A stretch of DNA of 64,000 bases, taken from the NCBI GenBank assembly GCA_030679145.1, contig JAUXTU010000036.1, positions 1-64,000 on the forward strand, written 5' to 3'. How positions within the stretch are numbered: position 1 is the first letter of the stretch; the number at the start of each line of letters is the position of its first letter. Origin of the DNA: Bacteroidota bacterium. GTDB taxonomy: Bacteria > Bacteroidota > Ignavibacteria > UBA10030 > UBA8401. Below the pieces are notes generated by a model that searched no databases, was not told the DNA's origin, and saw only the letters and a list, made by a program, of their open reading frames with translations. Positions 16,407 to 25,663 of this stretch are shown piece after piece. The position numbers and the translations under genes were made by a program.

Positions 16407-16609
16407 ACGGTGATTGTTTGAGTCCCGACAAATTCTGCTTCAAGTTTTGGCTCTCCGTCTTCTAAAATCATTTCTACAACTTCTTGAAGATTACTTTTTA
16501 ATTCATCAAGTGTTTCACCTTGGGAATGTGCACCGGGAAAACCGGGAACATAACCGACAAATAATCCCGTATCAGAATCTTTTTCGACAACAGCCGTGAA
16601 TGTTTTCAT
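16403..16609 (-). CDS. hicB: HicB-like antitoxin, short form
   Basis: The 68-residue product has the HicB N-terminal RNase-H-like fold: 'FTAVVEKDSDTGLFVGYVPGFPGAHSQGETLDEL' spans residues 4-37. It ends straight after that domain and has no ribbon-helix-helix or HTH, so it should neutralise HicA but not repress DNA by itself. GGAGGGG lies 5 nt before the ATG. It starts 12 bp after yicC. Confidence 0.92.
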   Translation of the reverse strand: MKTFTAVVEKDSDTGLFVGYVPGFPGAHSQGETLDELKSNLQEVVEMILEDGEPKLEAEFVGTQTITV

Positions 16610-16621
16610 TTCACCCCTCCA

Positions 16622-17500
16622 TTATTCGATGTTCTGTAATTGTTCTCTGATCTTTTCCAATTCTTCTTTGATGCCGACAACGATATGCGCGATCTCAACA
16701 TCGTTGCATTTTGAGCCGATCGTGTTCGCTTCGCGTCCCATTTCCTGGATCAGAAAGTTCAGTTTACGTCCTTCGGATTCCTTTGACTGCAATGCTTCAA
16801 GAAAGAACTTGTTGTGGCTGCGAAAGCGGACGCATTCCTCTGTAACATCCAACTTTTCCGACAGAAGAGCAATCTCCAATTCCAACCGCTGATTATTGAT
16901 GATGCTTTTATCTTCCACCAATTGCTCAACTTTTTCCAATAATCGTTTTCGTTCTTCGGGAATTCTCTTTTTCGAGAGTTGTTCTACAGTATCGATATGT
17001 TTATTGATCTTCTGAACGCGCTCTTTTGAGTCACGCGCCAATTCAGCCCCTTCTTTTTCCCGCATCGTCTTTAACGAACTGACCGCTTTCGTCAATGCCT
17101 GCTGGAAGACTTTCCATTCGGTCTCATCTTCTTCAACTTCTTTTGTCTCAAAAATTTCGGAGAAGTGAAGAAGATGTTCAAGTGTTACCGGTTCTTTGAT
17201 CTTGGTCGTTTTTCGCAGTTGTTCAAGAACGGCGTATATCTCTTTTGTCCGTTTTTTATCAACGGAGATAGCCAGTTCATTGTCGTTTCCATCTTCTTTT
17301 GTAGCGCTGAGCGAGATTTTTCCCCGCGCGATCTTTGAACGGACAATATCCTTAATTTCATTCTCACGCTGGGAAATGGTTTTCGGAGCGCGCGTTGAGA
17401 TCTCTAAAAATCGGTTATTGACACTTCGAAGCTCAACGGAAAAAGTAACACCTTTTGCAGATGCTTCACCTTTTCCAAAACCGGTCATACTTTCAATCAT
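16622..17500 (-). CDS. yicC: YicC/YloC family endoribonuclease
   Basis: The 292-residue product has both halves of the family: N-terminal 'MIESMTGFGKGEA' and 'VELRSVNNRFLEISTRAP', and the C-terminal DUF1732 part with 'GRKLNFLIQEMGREANTIGSK'. YicC proteins are endoribonucleases acting on RNA in the cytoplasm. The start is set at MIESMTGF; longer in-frame starts would read through a terminator hairpin. It heads the run to gmk-rpoZ-coaBC. Confidence 0.93.
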   Translation of the reverse strand: MIESMTGFGKGEASAKGVTFSVELRSVNNRFLEISTRAPKTISQRENEIKDIVRSKIARGKISLSATKEDGNDNELAISVDKKRTKEIYAVLEQLRKTTKIKEPVTLEHLLHFSEIFETKEVEEDETEWKVFQQALTKAVSSLKTMREKEGAELARDSKERVQKINKHIDTVEQLSKKRIPEERKRLLEKVEQLVEDKSIINNQRLELEIALLSEKLDVTEECVRFRSHNKFFLEALQSKESEGRKLNFLIQEMGREANTIGSKCNDVEIAHIVVGIKEELEKIREQLQNIE

Positions 17501-17529
17501 ACAGAGGTCAATATTTTCTTCGCCGTGAC

Positions 17530-17559
17530 AAAAAAACCTTTGGGAATTACCCCAAAGGT
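17530..17559 (-). terminator. Terminator-like hairpin in the yicC leader
   Basis: On the minus strand ACCTTTGGG pairs with CCCAAAGGT in a 9-bp stem followed by seven T. It ends 30 nt before the yicC start codon, with no gene upstream on that strand. It could attenuate the whole yicC-dnaB run. Confidence 0.75.
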
Positions 17560-17611
17560 CGAGAGTTTCCATACAAAAATACGAAAATTCGCAAGGGCAG
17601 ACAAGCAAAAC

Positions 17612-17641
17612 CTTTCCACAGAAGTCCACAGGTTATCCACA
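17612..17641 (+). promoter_or_regulatory. Cluster of three DnaA-box-like 9-mers
   Basis: CTTTCCACA, AAGTCCACA and TTATCCACA follow one another with starts 10 and 11 bp apart. The third is a perfect DnaA box. The rest of the 460-bp gap (17501-17960) shows no gene. Confidence 0.45.
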
Positions 17642-17960
17642 TTCCATTTGGCACAAACGCTTGGAATAAGGGCTTATTTTCTGGATTTTTTACCGACGTT
17701 GATAACTATTGAATGGGGAAAACGAAAAATAAGGACTTAGAATTGCTGCTATTGTTTATCGCATGAAGTGTCGCATTGTTACTTACACAAACAGAAAAAG
17801 TTTGGAATCGATGGAAGTAAGCGTGGAACAATAATCATTTACTTACGAAACATTTTTGTAGATGAAAATCTTACAGACAAAGTAATCTTGATAAGCGAGT
17901 ATTCAATTAGTATTATAACCTATTGATTTATCAACTCAATTTTATTGATCGGAAAATTTT

Positions 17961-19358
17961 ATGATCGTTCAATTCCTCGGCGCGGCGCGTACAGTTACCG
18001 GTTCAATGCACTTCATTAATGTTAATGGAAAGAATATTCTCCTCGATTGCGGAATGTTTCAAGGCCGTCGTGCGGATACCTATGAACGCAATATGAACTT
18101 TCCATTCGATCCTTCAACGATCGATGCAGTTGTTCTTTCTCACGCGCATATCGATCATGCCGGAAATCTTCCCAATCTGGTGAAAAAAGGATTCAGCGGA
18201 AATATCTTTTGCACTCCGGCGACAGCCGATCTCTGCCGGATTATGCTGATGGACAGCGGACACATCCAGGAAAAGGATGTGGAATTTGTAAACAAGAGAC
18301 GGGCGAAGAAAAAACTTCCGCCGATCGAACCGTTGTATACGACGGATGATGTTCAGCCAATGCTTGATTTGCTTGTCGAAATTCCATACAGAACGGAATT
18401 TGAAGTGATCGATGGAGTGAAAGCAAAATATTTTGACGCAGGGCATATTCTTGGCTCTGCAACGGTTCATCTAACGATCGAAGAAAAAGGAAAGAAACCA
18501 TTCCATCTTGGGTTTTCGGGCGATGTCGGCAGACCAAATCTGCCGATCCTGCGTGATCCGGAATTTATGGGAAATGTCTCCGCGCTGATTTGCGAAAGCA
18601 CGTACGGCGGAAAACTTCATGCAACGACAGAAGAGTCGTCAAAAAAAATGCTGGACGTATTGAAACGAACGATTGATCGCGGAGGAAAAATTATCGTTCC
18701 CGCATTCAGCGTCGGCAGAACGCAGGATATTGTCTATCAATTGAATAATTTGAAGAACCAAGGATTGCTGCCCGACATCCCAGTCTATGTTGATAGTCCG
18801 CTTTCTATGAAAGCGACAGAGATATTCCGCAAACATCCGGAATGTTTTGACGACGAAACGAACGCGATTCTGAAAAGCGATGATGATATTTTTGGATTTG
18901 AGCGGCTTCATTTCATTCGCGATGCGGAAGAATCAAAAACACTTAACGATAAAAAAGAATCGTGTATGATCATCGCCGCTTCGGGGATGTGTGAAGCGGG
19001 ACGCATCGTTCATCATTTGAGCAATAACATTGAAAATTCAAACAACACGGTTTTGATCGTCGGGTATCAGGCTGAACATACATTGGGAAGAAAAATTGTT
19101 GATCGAAATCCGGAAGTATCCATCTTTGGCGAAGTGAAGAAACTAAACTGCGAAGTGGTGGTGATGAATTCATTCAGCGCGCATGCAGACAATAATGAAC
19201 TGCTCGATTTTGTTTCGCACTATGATAAATCACAATTGAAGAATATTTTTCTTGTCCATGGGGAGTTGGATCGTTCGCAAGCATTTGCCGATGCGTTGAC
19301 TTCAAGAAAATACCAGCGAGTGGATATTCCGGAGCGGATGCAGAAATTTGAAGTGTAA
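17961..19358 (+). CDS. MBL-fold beta-CASP ribonuclease (YSH1/CPSF73-like)
   Basis: The 465-residue product has a metallo-beta-lactamase core with the zinc motif HAHIDHAG at residues 61-68, further ligands in DAGHILGSA and FSGDVGR, the beta-CASP insert ('ICESTYGG', 'IIVPAFSVGRTQDI') and the C-terminal RNA-specificity motifs ASGMCEAGR and FSAHAD. Such enzymes process RNA 5' or 3' ends in the cytoplasm. Length is typical for bacterial members. It is transcribed divergently from yicC and converges on the next gene, with stops five bases apart. Confidence 0.92.
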   Translation: MIVQFLGAARTVTGSMHFINVNGKNILLDCGMFQGRRADTYERNMNFPFDPSTIDAVVLSHAHIDHAGNLPNLVKKGFSGNIFCTPATADLCRIMLMDSGHIQEKDVEFVNKRRAKKKLPPIEPLYTTDDVQPMLDLLVEIPYRTEFEVIDGVKAKYFDAGHILGSATVHLTIEEKGKKPFHLGFSGDVGRPNLPILRDPEFMGNVSALICESTYGGKLHATTEESSKKMLDVLKRTIDRGGKIIVPAFSVGRTQDIVYQLNNLKNQGLLPDIPVYVDSPLSMKATEIFRKHPECFDDETNAILKSDDDIFGFERLHFIRDAEESKTLNDKKESCMIIAASGMCEAGRIVHHLSNNIENSNNTVLIVGYQAEHTLGRKIVDRNPEVSIFGEVKKLNCEVVVMNSFSAHADNNELLDFVSHYDKSQLKNIFLVHGELDRSQAFADALTSRKYQRVDIPERMQKFEV

Positions 19359-19363
19359 TGTGA

Positions 19364-20560
19364 TTAAAGATTATATAATAATCCCAATAGATAAAGATCT
19401 TGCCGAAAAGGCTCTTTAGGCGCAGAGATATATCTTGTTTTTGTTTCGGATGACAAACTTTGAGTAGTTCCTCCAATAATGGTTATACCAGGGAAAGCAA
19501 TCCATTCAACCCCTACCGTCCAAAACGTTTGATTGATAGATATTGTCGTCGTCGGTTTTGCAGGATCAAGTTGCGAGAAATATCCTCCTCGAATTTTCAG
19601 AAATTGTATTGGTTCAACAGCAATTCCAAAATGATTGTTGATAACATTATCATAGTTGGAAGAAATACTTGACCATTCTGCATAATCAACTTCTGCCATT
19701 ACAGAAACAATTTCATTAATATCCCACTTGAACCCTGCCTGCGCTGTTAATGGAAACTTTGCAATAAAAGGAAATCCATTAACAGTACGTGCATTGATTA
19801 TTGAATTATTTCTAGTTGCCACTGTTTCAGGATCCACAATTCGAAGCAGATCTCGTCCAGACATTTTTGTTGTATAGGAAATATCGTTTAACAATTGCAC
19901 CGAACTGCCAACATGAAAAGATTCTGTTGGGTTAAAATAAAACCCAGCAATAAGAATCATTCCGGTTCCACTTCCTTCGGCGCTGGACTTCCACAGTTCA
20001 TCTCTTGCACTTACAATATTAACACCGCTTGTTAAGCCAACGGAAAGATTATCGTCAAAAAAATATGAAACAGATGCCGTTATCGTGTGCACAACTACGC
20101 TGGTTTTTCCAGTAAAAAACTCTCCCGTTCCGTTCGGCTGATCAACGGTCGTAACCGGATACGGTCCAAATGAAAAAAATTTATCGTAAAGATTTGAATA
20201 TCCAAGTGCTACATTAATATTATCAAAAGTGGTTGTTACTTGTCCGAAGTTTGGGAGGAGAAATTGTCCGCCGAATTTAGTGTCTGCAATGTAATCCGTC
20301 TCGCTTCTTTTTCCGAATTCAGTATAAGCAGAAAGCGTTTGTGTCTTTAATAACGCTGGGTTATTAAATATTGCGGCGGGTGAACCAACTTCAACTGTTC
20401 GCACTCCGCCTGAAGCCCATGCTGAAATTCCAATGCGTGAGAACGAGAGCGGTTCAATGACATTTGTTGTATAAGGAGAGGTCGTTTGCGCAGCTAGCAT
20501 GTCACTGAAAAACAGTGTGGTGATAAGCGGGAAAAATATATGATTTAAAAGAAGACGCAT
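19364..20560 (-). CDS. Outer-membrane beta-barrel protein (OmpP1/FadL or PorV-like)
   Basis: The 398-residue product has a signal peptide ending near AQTTS. It then shows 'VGSPAAIFNNPALL', the hallmark of OmpP1/FadL-type and PorV-type barrels in Bacteroidota, and many amphipathic strands ending in LLYNL. Possible roles are uptake of hydrophobic compounds or a T9SS-associated barrel; sequence does not decide. It stands alone and its 3' end converges on the MBL gene. Confidence 0.75.
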   Translation of the reverse strand: MRLLLNHIFFPLITTLFFSDMLAAQTTSPYTTNVIEPLSFSRIGISAWASGGVRTVEVGSPAAIFNNPALLKTQTLSAYTEFGKRSETDYIADTKFGGQFLLPNFGQVTTTFDNINVALGYSNLYDKFFSFGPYPVTTVDQPNGTGEFFTGKTSVVVHTITASVSYFFDDNLSVGLTSGVNIVSARDELWKSSAEGSGTGMILIAGFYFNPTESFHVGSSVQLLNDISYTTKMSGRDLLRIVDPETVATRNNSIINARTVNGFPFIAKFPLTAQAGFKWDINEIVSVMAEVDYAEWSSISSNYDNVINNHFGIAVEPIQFLKIRGGYFSQLDPAKPTTTISINQTFWTVGVEWIAFPGITIIGGTTQSLSSETKTRYISAPKEPFRQDLYLLGLLYNL

Positions 20561-20680
20561 TATTATCTATCCGGAGAATACGTCCTAAACATAATGATTA
20601 TTTGAATACATGACAAACCTTTTAGAACTAACCATCAGGTATATTTGAAAAATATTTCAAAAACAAGAAATTTGTATTAT

Positions 20681-21136
20681 TCATCGTTTAAAATTCTTTT
20701 CATAAATCGTTATCCATTCCTTCGGTGTCATTTTTCCCGCAAGGTCGCCAATGAGCTTGAACGGAATCTGATCGGTTTTTTTAAAACGAAGACAACTTTT
20801 TCCCATATCTAATTTTGTTGTGCTTTGCTTTGCATATTCTTTTGTGAACCATTCGAGAAGTTTTTTGTCGGCGTAGATTCCCATGTGATACATGGCGATG
20901 AAATTTTTCTGAGAAGCGATGTTCATGAACGGCAGCGGCAGCTTCGGATTGCAATGATATCCGTCAGGATAGAGAGCATGCGGAACAACATATCCGAGCA
21001 TTCCGTAGCTCATCTCTTCCGCAAATCCTTTTGGAAGATTTTTCAGGATCACTTTGCGCAATGCTTTCATTGCCGTTTTTCGGTCTTCCGGCAGACTTTC
21101 AATGTACTCGTCTGGTGTGGCAGCTTTTGATTGCAT
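20681..21136 (-). CDS. DUF1801 domain protein
   Basis: The 151-residue product has 'TPDEYIESLPEDRKTAMKALRKVI' followed by 'EMSYGMLGYVVP' and 'FMNIASQKNFIAMYHMGIY', the DUF1801 (YdhG-like) pattern. The family is small, cytoplasmic and of unknown function. The second of two close ATGs is chosen because GGAGA lies 6 nt before it. No operon partner is visible. Confidence 0.85.
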   Translation of the reverse strand: MQSKAATPDEYIESLPEDRKTAMKALRKVILKNLPKGFAEEMSYGMLGYVVPHALYPDGYHCNPKLPLPFMNIASQKNFIAMYHMGIYADKKLLEWFTKEYAKQSTTKLDMGKSCLRFKKTDQIPFKLIGDLAGKMTPKEWITIYEKNFKR

Positions 21137-21252
21137 GAACATTCTCCATAGATCTAATGATGGATGTTATTGCCTGAGAGATGTCGAACAATTGTTGTTT
21201 GGAAAATAGCGAAGCTAAAGTAAATGGGCAAGTAATATAAAAGGAGATATAA

Positions 21253-21289
21253 AAACAAAGAATCCCGCCGTCAGCGGGATTCTTTGTTT
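21253..21289. terminator. Strong bidirectional terminator after gltA
   Basis: A perfect 16-bp stem (AAACAAAGAATCCCGC with its complement) closes a CGTCA loop, with A and T tracts on both sides. It lies 34 bp after the citrate synthase stop. Confidence 0.9.
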
Positions 21290-21322
21290 ATAATCTATGA
21301 CTATCAATTTACATTTAAAAAA

Positions 21323-22675
21323 TTACCGTTTTTCCATCGGAACAAAGTCACGTTTTTCTGCTCCAATATATACTTGGCGTGGACGGGCAATTTTTTGTTC
21401 CTTATCAACAAGCATTTCCTGCCATTGTGCAATCCATCCTGCTGTTCTTGCAATTGCAAAAAGGACTGTAAACGCATCGGTCGGGAAACCCATTGCTTGA
21501 TAGATGATACCGGAGTAAAAATCAACGTTAGGATAGAGCTTCCGTTTAATAAAGTATTCGTCCTGCAATGCAATGCGTTCAAGTTCAATTGCAATATCAA
21601 GCAATCTGCTTCGTCCCGTTACTTCAAATACTTGATCTGCAGTTTCTTTAATGAATTTTGCGCGAGGATCGTAATTTTTGTAAATACGGTGACCGAATCC
21701 CATCAATTTTTGTTCTCCTTCTTTCACGCGTTTAATAAAATCGGGCACACGATCTTTCGTTCCAATCTCTCGCAGCATCATCAGCACTTCTTCATTCGCT
21801 CCGCCGTGAAGCGGACCATACAATGCAGCAGCGGCTCCCGCCATTGAAACAAACGGATCTGCATTCGAACTTCCGATACTGCGCATAACATTCGCGCTGC
21901 AATTCTGTTCATGATCCGCATGAAGAATGAATAATACATCGAGCGCGTGTTCTAGAACGGGATCAATTTTGTAATGCATCTCGGTCATCTTAAACATCAT
22001 GCTTAAGAAATTGCCGGTGTAACTTAACTCCAGATCAGGATAAATATACGGCAGCCCCAGACGGTGACGGTAACAATATGCGGCGATGGTCGGCATTTTT
22101 CCGATGAGGCGATATGTTTGAAGTTTTCTGGATTCTGCATCGTGAATATTGTGTGAGTCGGGATAAAATGTTGAAAGCGCGCCGACTGTACTTGCCAGCA
22201 TTCCCATCGGATGTGCATCGTGATTGAATCCTTCCATTAATTTTTTGGTGCTCTCGTGCAGCATTGTGTGATGCGTGATGCTGTACTCCCAATCGTTATA
22301 CTGCACTTTGGATGGCAATTCACCATTGAGGATGAGATACGCAACCTCTAAAAAATTACTCTTCTCCGCCAACTGTTCAATGGGATAACCTCTGTACCGT
22401 AAAATCCCTTTATCTCCGTCAATAAATGTAATTGCACTTTTACACGAAGCGGTGTTCATAAAAGCGGGATCGTATGTCATCAATCCAAAATCGTCTTCGG
22501 ATAATTTGATCTGACGGAGGTCCATTGCATTTATTGTTCCGTTATGTACGGGAACTGCGTATTCTTTACCCGTACGGCTGTCTATTATCGTCAGACTATC
22601 CGGAAAGATAATATCTCCGGGAACATCATAGTGCTTACCAGTTCGGCTGTCGGTTACAACAATATTGTTATTCAT
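21323..22675 (-). CDS. gltA: Citrate synthase (type II, with duplicated N-terminal strand)
   Basis: The 450-residue enzyme condenses oxaloacetate and acetyl-CoA at entry to the TCA cycle. Clear family motifs are ITFIDGDKGILRYRGYPIEQL, the active-site His regions HADHEQNCSANVMR and GPLHGGANEEVL, and GFGHRIYKNYDPRA. The N-terminus contains DSRTGK-YxVP twice (residues 9-19 and 32-42). The second copy fits the usual family start and the first is extra. AGGAG lies 6 nt before the ATG. Upstream is a predicted pseudoknot, and a strong terminator follows. Confidence 0.96.
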   Translation of the reverse strand: MNNNIVVTDSRTGKHYDVPGDIIFPDSLTIIDSRTGKEYAVPVHNGTINAMDLRQIKLSEDDFGLMTYDPAFMNTASCKSAITFIDGDKGILRYRGYPIEQLAEKSNFLEVAYLILNGELPSKVQYNDWEYSITHHTMLHESTKKLMEGFNHDAHPMGMLASTVGALSTFYPDSHNIHDAESRKLQTYRLIGKMPTIAAYCYRHRLGLPYIYPDLELSYTGNFLSMMFKMTEMHYKIDPVLEHALDVLFILHADHEQNCSANVMRSIGSSNADPFVSMAGAAAALYGPLHGGANEEVLMMLREIGTKDRVPDFIKRVKEGEQKLMGFGHRIYKNYDPRAKFIKETADQVFEVTGRSRLLDIAIELERIALQDEYFIKRKLYPNVDFYSGIIYQAMGFPTDAFTVLFAIARTAGWIAQWQEMLVDKEQKIARPRQVYIGAEKRDFVPMEKR

Positions 22676-22698
22676 ACAACACTCCTTTCAAATAAGTT

Positions 22699-22781
22699 GA
22701 CGTCAAGAAATATCATGACCCTGCTGTTCCTGAAGATAAATCATTGATGTTCTTTTCTTGACGTCGATACAGGAACGCAGG
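22699..22781 (-). ncRNA. Candidate pseudoknot leader of gltA
   Basis: In the gltA transcript two 12-bp pairings interleave. CCTGCGTTCCTG pairs with CAGGAACaGCAGG (one bulge), and GACGTCAAGAAA pairs with TTTCTTGACGTC. The order is stem1-stem2-stem1'-stem2', a pseudoknot or two exclusive hairpins. It ends 13 nt before the AGGAG site. The rest of the gap (22782-23218) shows no gene or clear signal. Confidence 0.55.
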
Positions 22782-23218
22782 TGGTACTAATGAAAGAGAA
22801 AACTTAGAGTCATTGTTATAGAAATGACGACCGAATACAAATGAGACAATGAAGTCGCTATTTAGAAAAAAACGAGATTTCGTAATCGAGCAATTGCAGG
22901 TTTGAGATGGAAGAAAGGAATATTTCGGCTGGTTGAGAGTATCGTTGTACGACTCAATCAAACCGTTCATCGAGGAAACCATTGAGCGGTTCCTCTCTTC
23001 AAAGTTTTATAAATTATTCACTATGAAGTGTAGGAAAATCGTACACAAACTTGGACAATTCTACATAAAAAAGCAATAGCGTAGATATGCTATGTTGAAA
23101 TTTCAGAATTTATTCGAAATTACAGATTCATTTTGCTAATTTTCAATGTCCAATCTTGGTAATAAGAAGTTCAATATTGAGAGTGATGATCTACAACCTA
23201 TAGAGAGTTACCCTGTAA

Positions 23219-25513
23219 TTACAATTCATATTCCACACCAAAGATCGGCAGAAGATTCCATTGATAGATCGTATCCTGCTTGTTCTCTTTTTCATTCCAG
23301 AAATATGTTGCAACGTTCTTTCTGTTGTAGACATTCCAGGCGCTCAGATACAGAACCAGATTCGATGATTCAAAATGGAATCGTTTATCCAACCGTACAT
23401 TCATTGAATGATATGCAGGATAGCGCGCGCCGTTAATGTTGTTTGCTTCAAACACGCCGCGTTTTAACTGTGCAGATTGTGCAAGATCGAACGGAGTGAA
23501 CGGCGTTCCTCCGGCATAGATCCATCGTGCGCTGAATTCCCATTCTGCATTTGGTTTGTATCCTCCTTCGGCACTGACGATGAAACGGTTATCGAAGACT
23601 CGTTTTCTCCACACATCATCGGCACCTTTGTATTCTGTTCGAAAGAATGTCGCGCTCGCAAGCCCGTAAAAATCTTCCGCTAATTTCTTTTGCAGAGTTA
23701 CTTCAATTCCTCCTGAACGTGCTTTTCCGCTGTTGGATAATGCGCCGTGATTTAAAAAGAAGCCATACCGATAAAAAACTTCATCCACTAAGAACAATGA
23801 TGGATCAGCAGGATCGACGGGGAAGTCGTAATATTCTTTCATATATACTTCCACACTCAGCTTGGTATCTTCAGACAACAAATGATCAATACCGGCAATG
23901 TAATGCACTGCGTACGGATCGTTCAGTGATTTATTTGCATTGTTCTGCGAGATTAACAACAGCGGAAGATTTTGATAATATACGCCTGACGACATTTTGA
24001 ATGTTGTCAGTTCATCGAATTGATATGCCAGCGATGCGCGGGGCGAAACCGCAACTCTGCTGTTGATCGAAAAATAATCAACGCGCGATCCTACGGTCAT
24101 TGTTAATCCACCGAACGGCTGAACGATATAATTAAAGAATCCGCCGATCTTTGATGCGGAAATATTTTTGGAAATTGATGCCGCACTGGTGGAATCTCCG
24201 ACCGCATCGCTGAATGCTCCGTAGAAATTATTATACTTATTCATCAATCGTTTAATGTCGATGCCGAATTCAACGGAATGAGCGGCGGAGAATTTTACAT
24301 GATTGATATTGCGGAGATTGACCGCCGCTTCGGTCGATCTGTTTTGCACAAGGTGAATTCCCGTATTTGTTTCGAAAAAGTCCTCGTTGAATTTCGATGA
24401 GAGATATCCAAGTGTTGTTGTGGAATATGCATTCTGACTCCACAACGCGCGCCAGACAATTCCGCCGGCACTTTGATAGATATCTTGATTGCCGTATGCA
24501 AGCATATCATTTTCGAGCGCCGCTTTCAGATCAGGATTGTTATGATCATCGCCGTATAATCCCACGACGCTCAGTTTGTGCTTTGGAGAAAGATCATAAA
24601 CGATCTTCCCTTGCACATCGCCGTAGGTTGGAGCTACCGATGTGCCGACATTGAACATCTTCATCACGAATTCCAGATAACTTCTCCGAGCAGAAAAAAC
24701 GTACGAGCCGTGCTTGCCCAACGGACCTTCTACAACGCCGCCGAATCCGGCAATGTTTAGATCCAACTGTCCGTCGAATTCTTTTCTGTTTCCTTCGCGA
24801 AAACGAATATCCAAAATTGAGGAAAGCTTGTCGCCATACGTCGGTGAAAATCCTCCGGTGTGAAAATTCACCACGTCGACCAGGTCAACATTCACCATAC
24901 CAATCGGTCCGCCGGTTGCACCTTGCGTGGGGAAGTGGTTGATGTTCGGGATCTCGATACCGTCGATGTAGAACGCATTCTCCAGCGGACTTCCGCCGCG
25001 GACGATGAGACTGTTCGACTGGTCGTTCACTTTTGCAAGACTCGGCAGACTCATGATAATTCTGCTCACATCACCGCCCGAACCGGGCGCGCGGCGAATT
25101 TCTTCGCGGCTGAATCCGACAGAGTTCATCGACTGCACATCATTCTGCTGAAAATATCCGGCGGTAACAACCACCTGTTCCGATTCCACCGCGCTCTCGG
25201 AAAGTTCTGCTGATGCTGTTGTGATGCGCGCGGGACGAACGATCACGTCCGTTTTGCTAACGATTGAATATCCGATCATTCTGAATTGAATGGAATAATT
25301 TCCAATAAGAACATTATTGATTGTGAATTTCCCGTCAGCATCCGTGATTGAACCGAGCGAAGTATTCACAACAATAACATTTGCACCGATGAGAGGCGTT
25401 TGTGTTGCCTGATCGAGTGCAATCCCTTCGATCGTTCCGGTTGAAGGCTGCTGCGGGAAAAGAAAATATGAAAAGACAAAAACGGTGAAAAATGATTTGA
25501 AGAACTGTTTCAT
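23219..25513 (-). CDS. TonB-dependent outer membrane receptor
   Basis: The 764-residue product has a signal peptide and a carboxypeptidase-regulatory-like domain (about 25-100, 'GTIEGIALDQATQTPLIGANV'). A plug domain ('FSREEIRRAPGSGGDVSRIIMSLPSLAK') and a long beta-barrel ending GVEYEL follow. It would import a large substrate using TonB energy. No SusD-like lipoprotein is adjacent, so it is not a standard glycan SusCD pair. Start is set at MKQFF, with GGA nearby. It stands alone. Confidence 0.9.
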   Translation of the reverse strand: MKQFFKSFFTVFVFSYFLFPQQPSTGTIEGIALDQATQTPLIGANVIVVNTSLGSITDADGKFTINNVLIGNYSIQFRMIGYSIVSKTDVIVRPARITTASAELSESAVESEQVVVTAGYFQQNDVQSMNSVGFSREEIRRAPGSGGDVSRIIMSLPSLAKVNDQSNSLIVRGGSPLENAFYIDGIEIPNINHFPTQGATGGPIGMVNVDLVDVVNFHTGGFSPTYGDKLSSILDIRFREGNRKEFDGQLDLNIAGFGGVVEGPLGKHGSYVFSARRSYLEFVMKMFNVGTSVAPTYGDVQGKIVYDLSPKHKLSVVGLYGDDHNNPDLKAALENDMLAYGNQDIYQSAGGIVWRALWSQNAYSTTTLGYLSSKFNEDFFETNTGIHLVQNRSTEAAVNLRNINHVKFSAAHSVEFGIDIKRLMNKYNNFYGAFSDAVGDSTSAASISKNISASKIGGFFNYIVQPFGGLTMTVGSRVDYFSINSRVAVSPRASLAYQFDELTTFKMSSGVYYQNLPLLLISQNNANKSLNDPYAVHYIAGIDHLLSEDTKLSVEVYMKEYYDFPVDPADPSLFLVDEVFYRYGFFLNHGALSNSGKARSGGIEVTLQKKLAEDFYGLASATFFRTEYKGADDVWRKRVFDNRFIVSAEGGYKPNAEWEFSARWIYAGGTPFTPFDLAQSAQLKRGVFEANNINGARYPAYHSMNVRLDKRFHFESSNLVLYLSAWNVYNRKNVATYFWNEKENKQDTIYQWNLLPIFGVEYEL

Positions 25514-25601
25514 TGTATATTCCATACTTTTTTGGACAAATCTTTAATTAATTGCACAACAAAGTTACGGGATATTGGAAGGTATTTCGCTTTTGCCGAT
25601 G

Positions 25602-25630
25602 GGATTGAACTCTAAAGTGAGGTTCAATCC
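25602..25630. terminator. Hairpin between saccharopine dehydrogenase-like and TonB receptor genes
   Basis: GGATTGAAC and GTTCAATCC form a perfect 9-bp stem with an 11-nt loop. No long T tract follows, so it may end transcripts weakly or protect an mRNA end. Confidence 0.4.
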
Positions 25631-25663
25631 GGTTGGGGTGGACGGAGTATCGCATTTTAAACT

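Noticed and set aside
17612..17641. Chromosomal origin of replication
   Set aside because: Only one perfect DnaA box and two partial ones; no dnaA gene or AT-rich unwinding element is clear nearby. Kept only as a DnaA-box-like cluster.
22713..22982. 89-codon minus-strand frame upstream of gltA
   Set aside because: I recognise no domain, and it covers the candidate pseudoknot leader; more likely non-coding.
23219..25513. SusC/SusD polysaccharide locus
   Set aside because: Neither TonB receptor has an adjacent SusD-like lipoprotein or glycan enzyme set.
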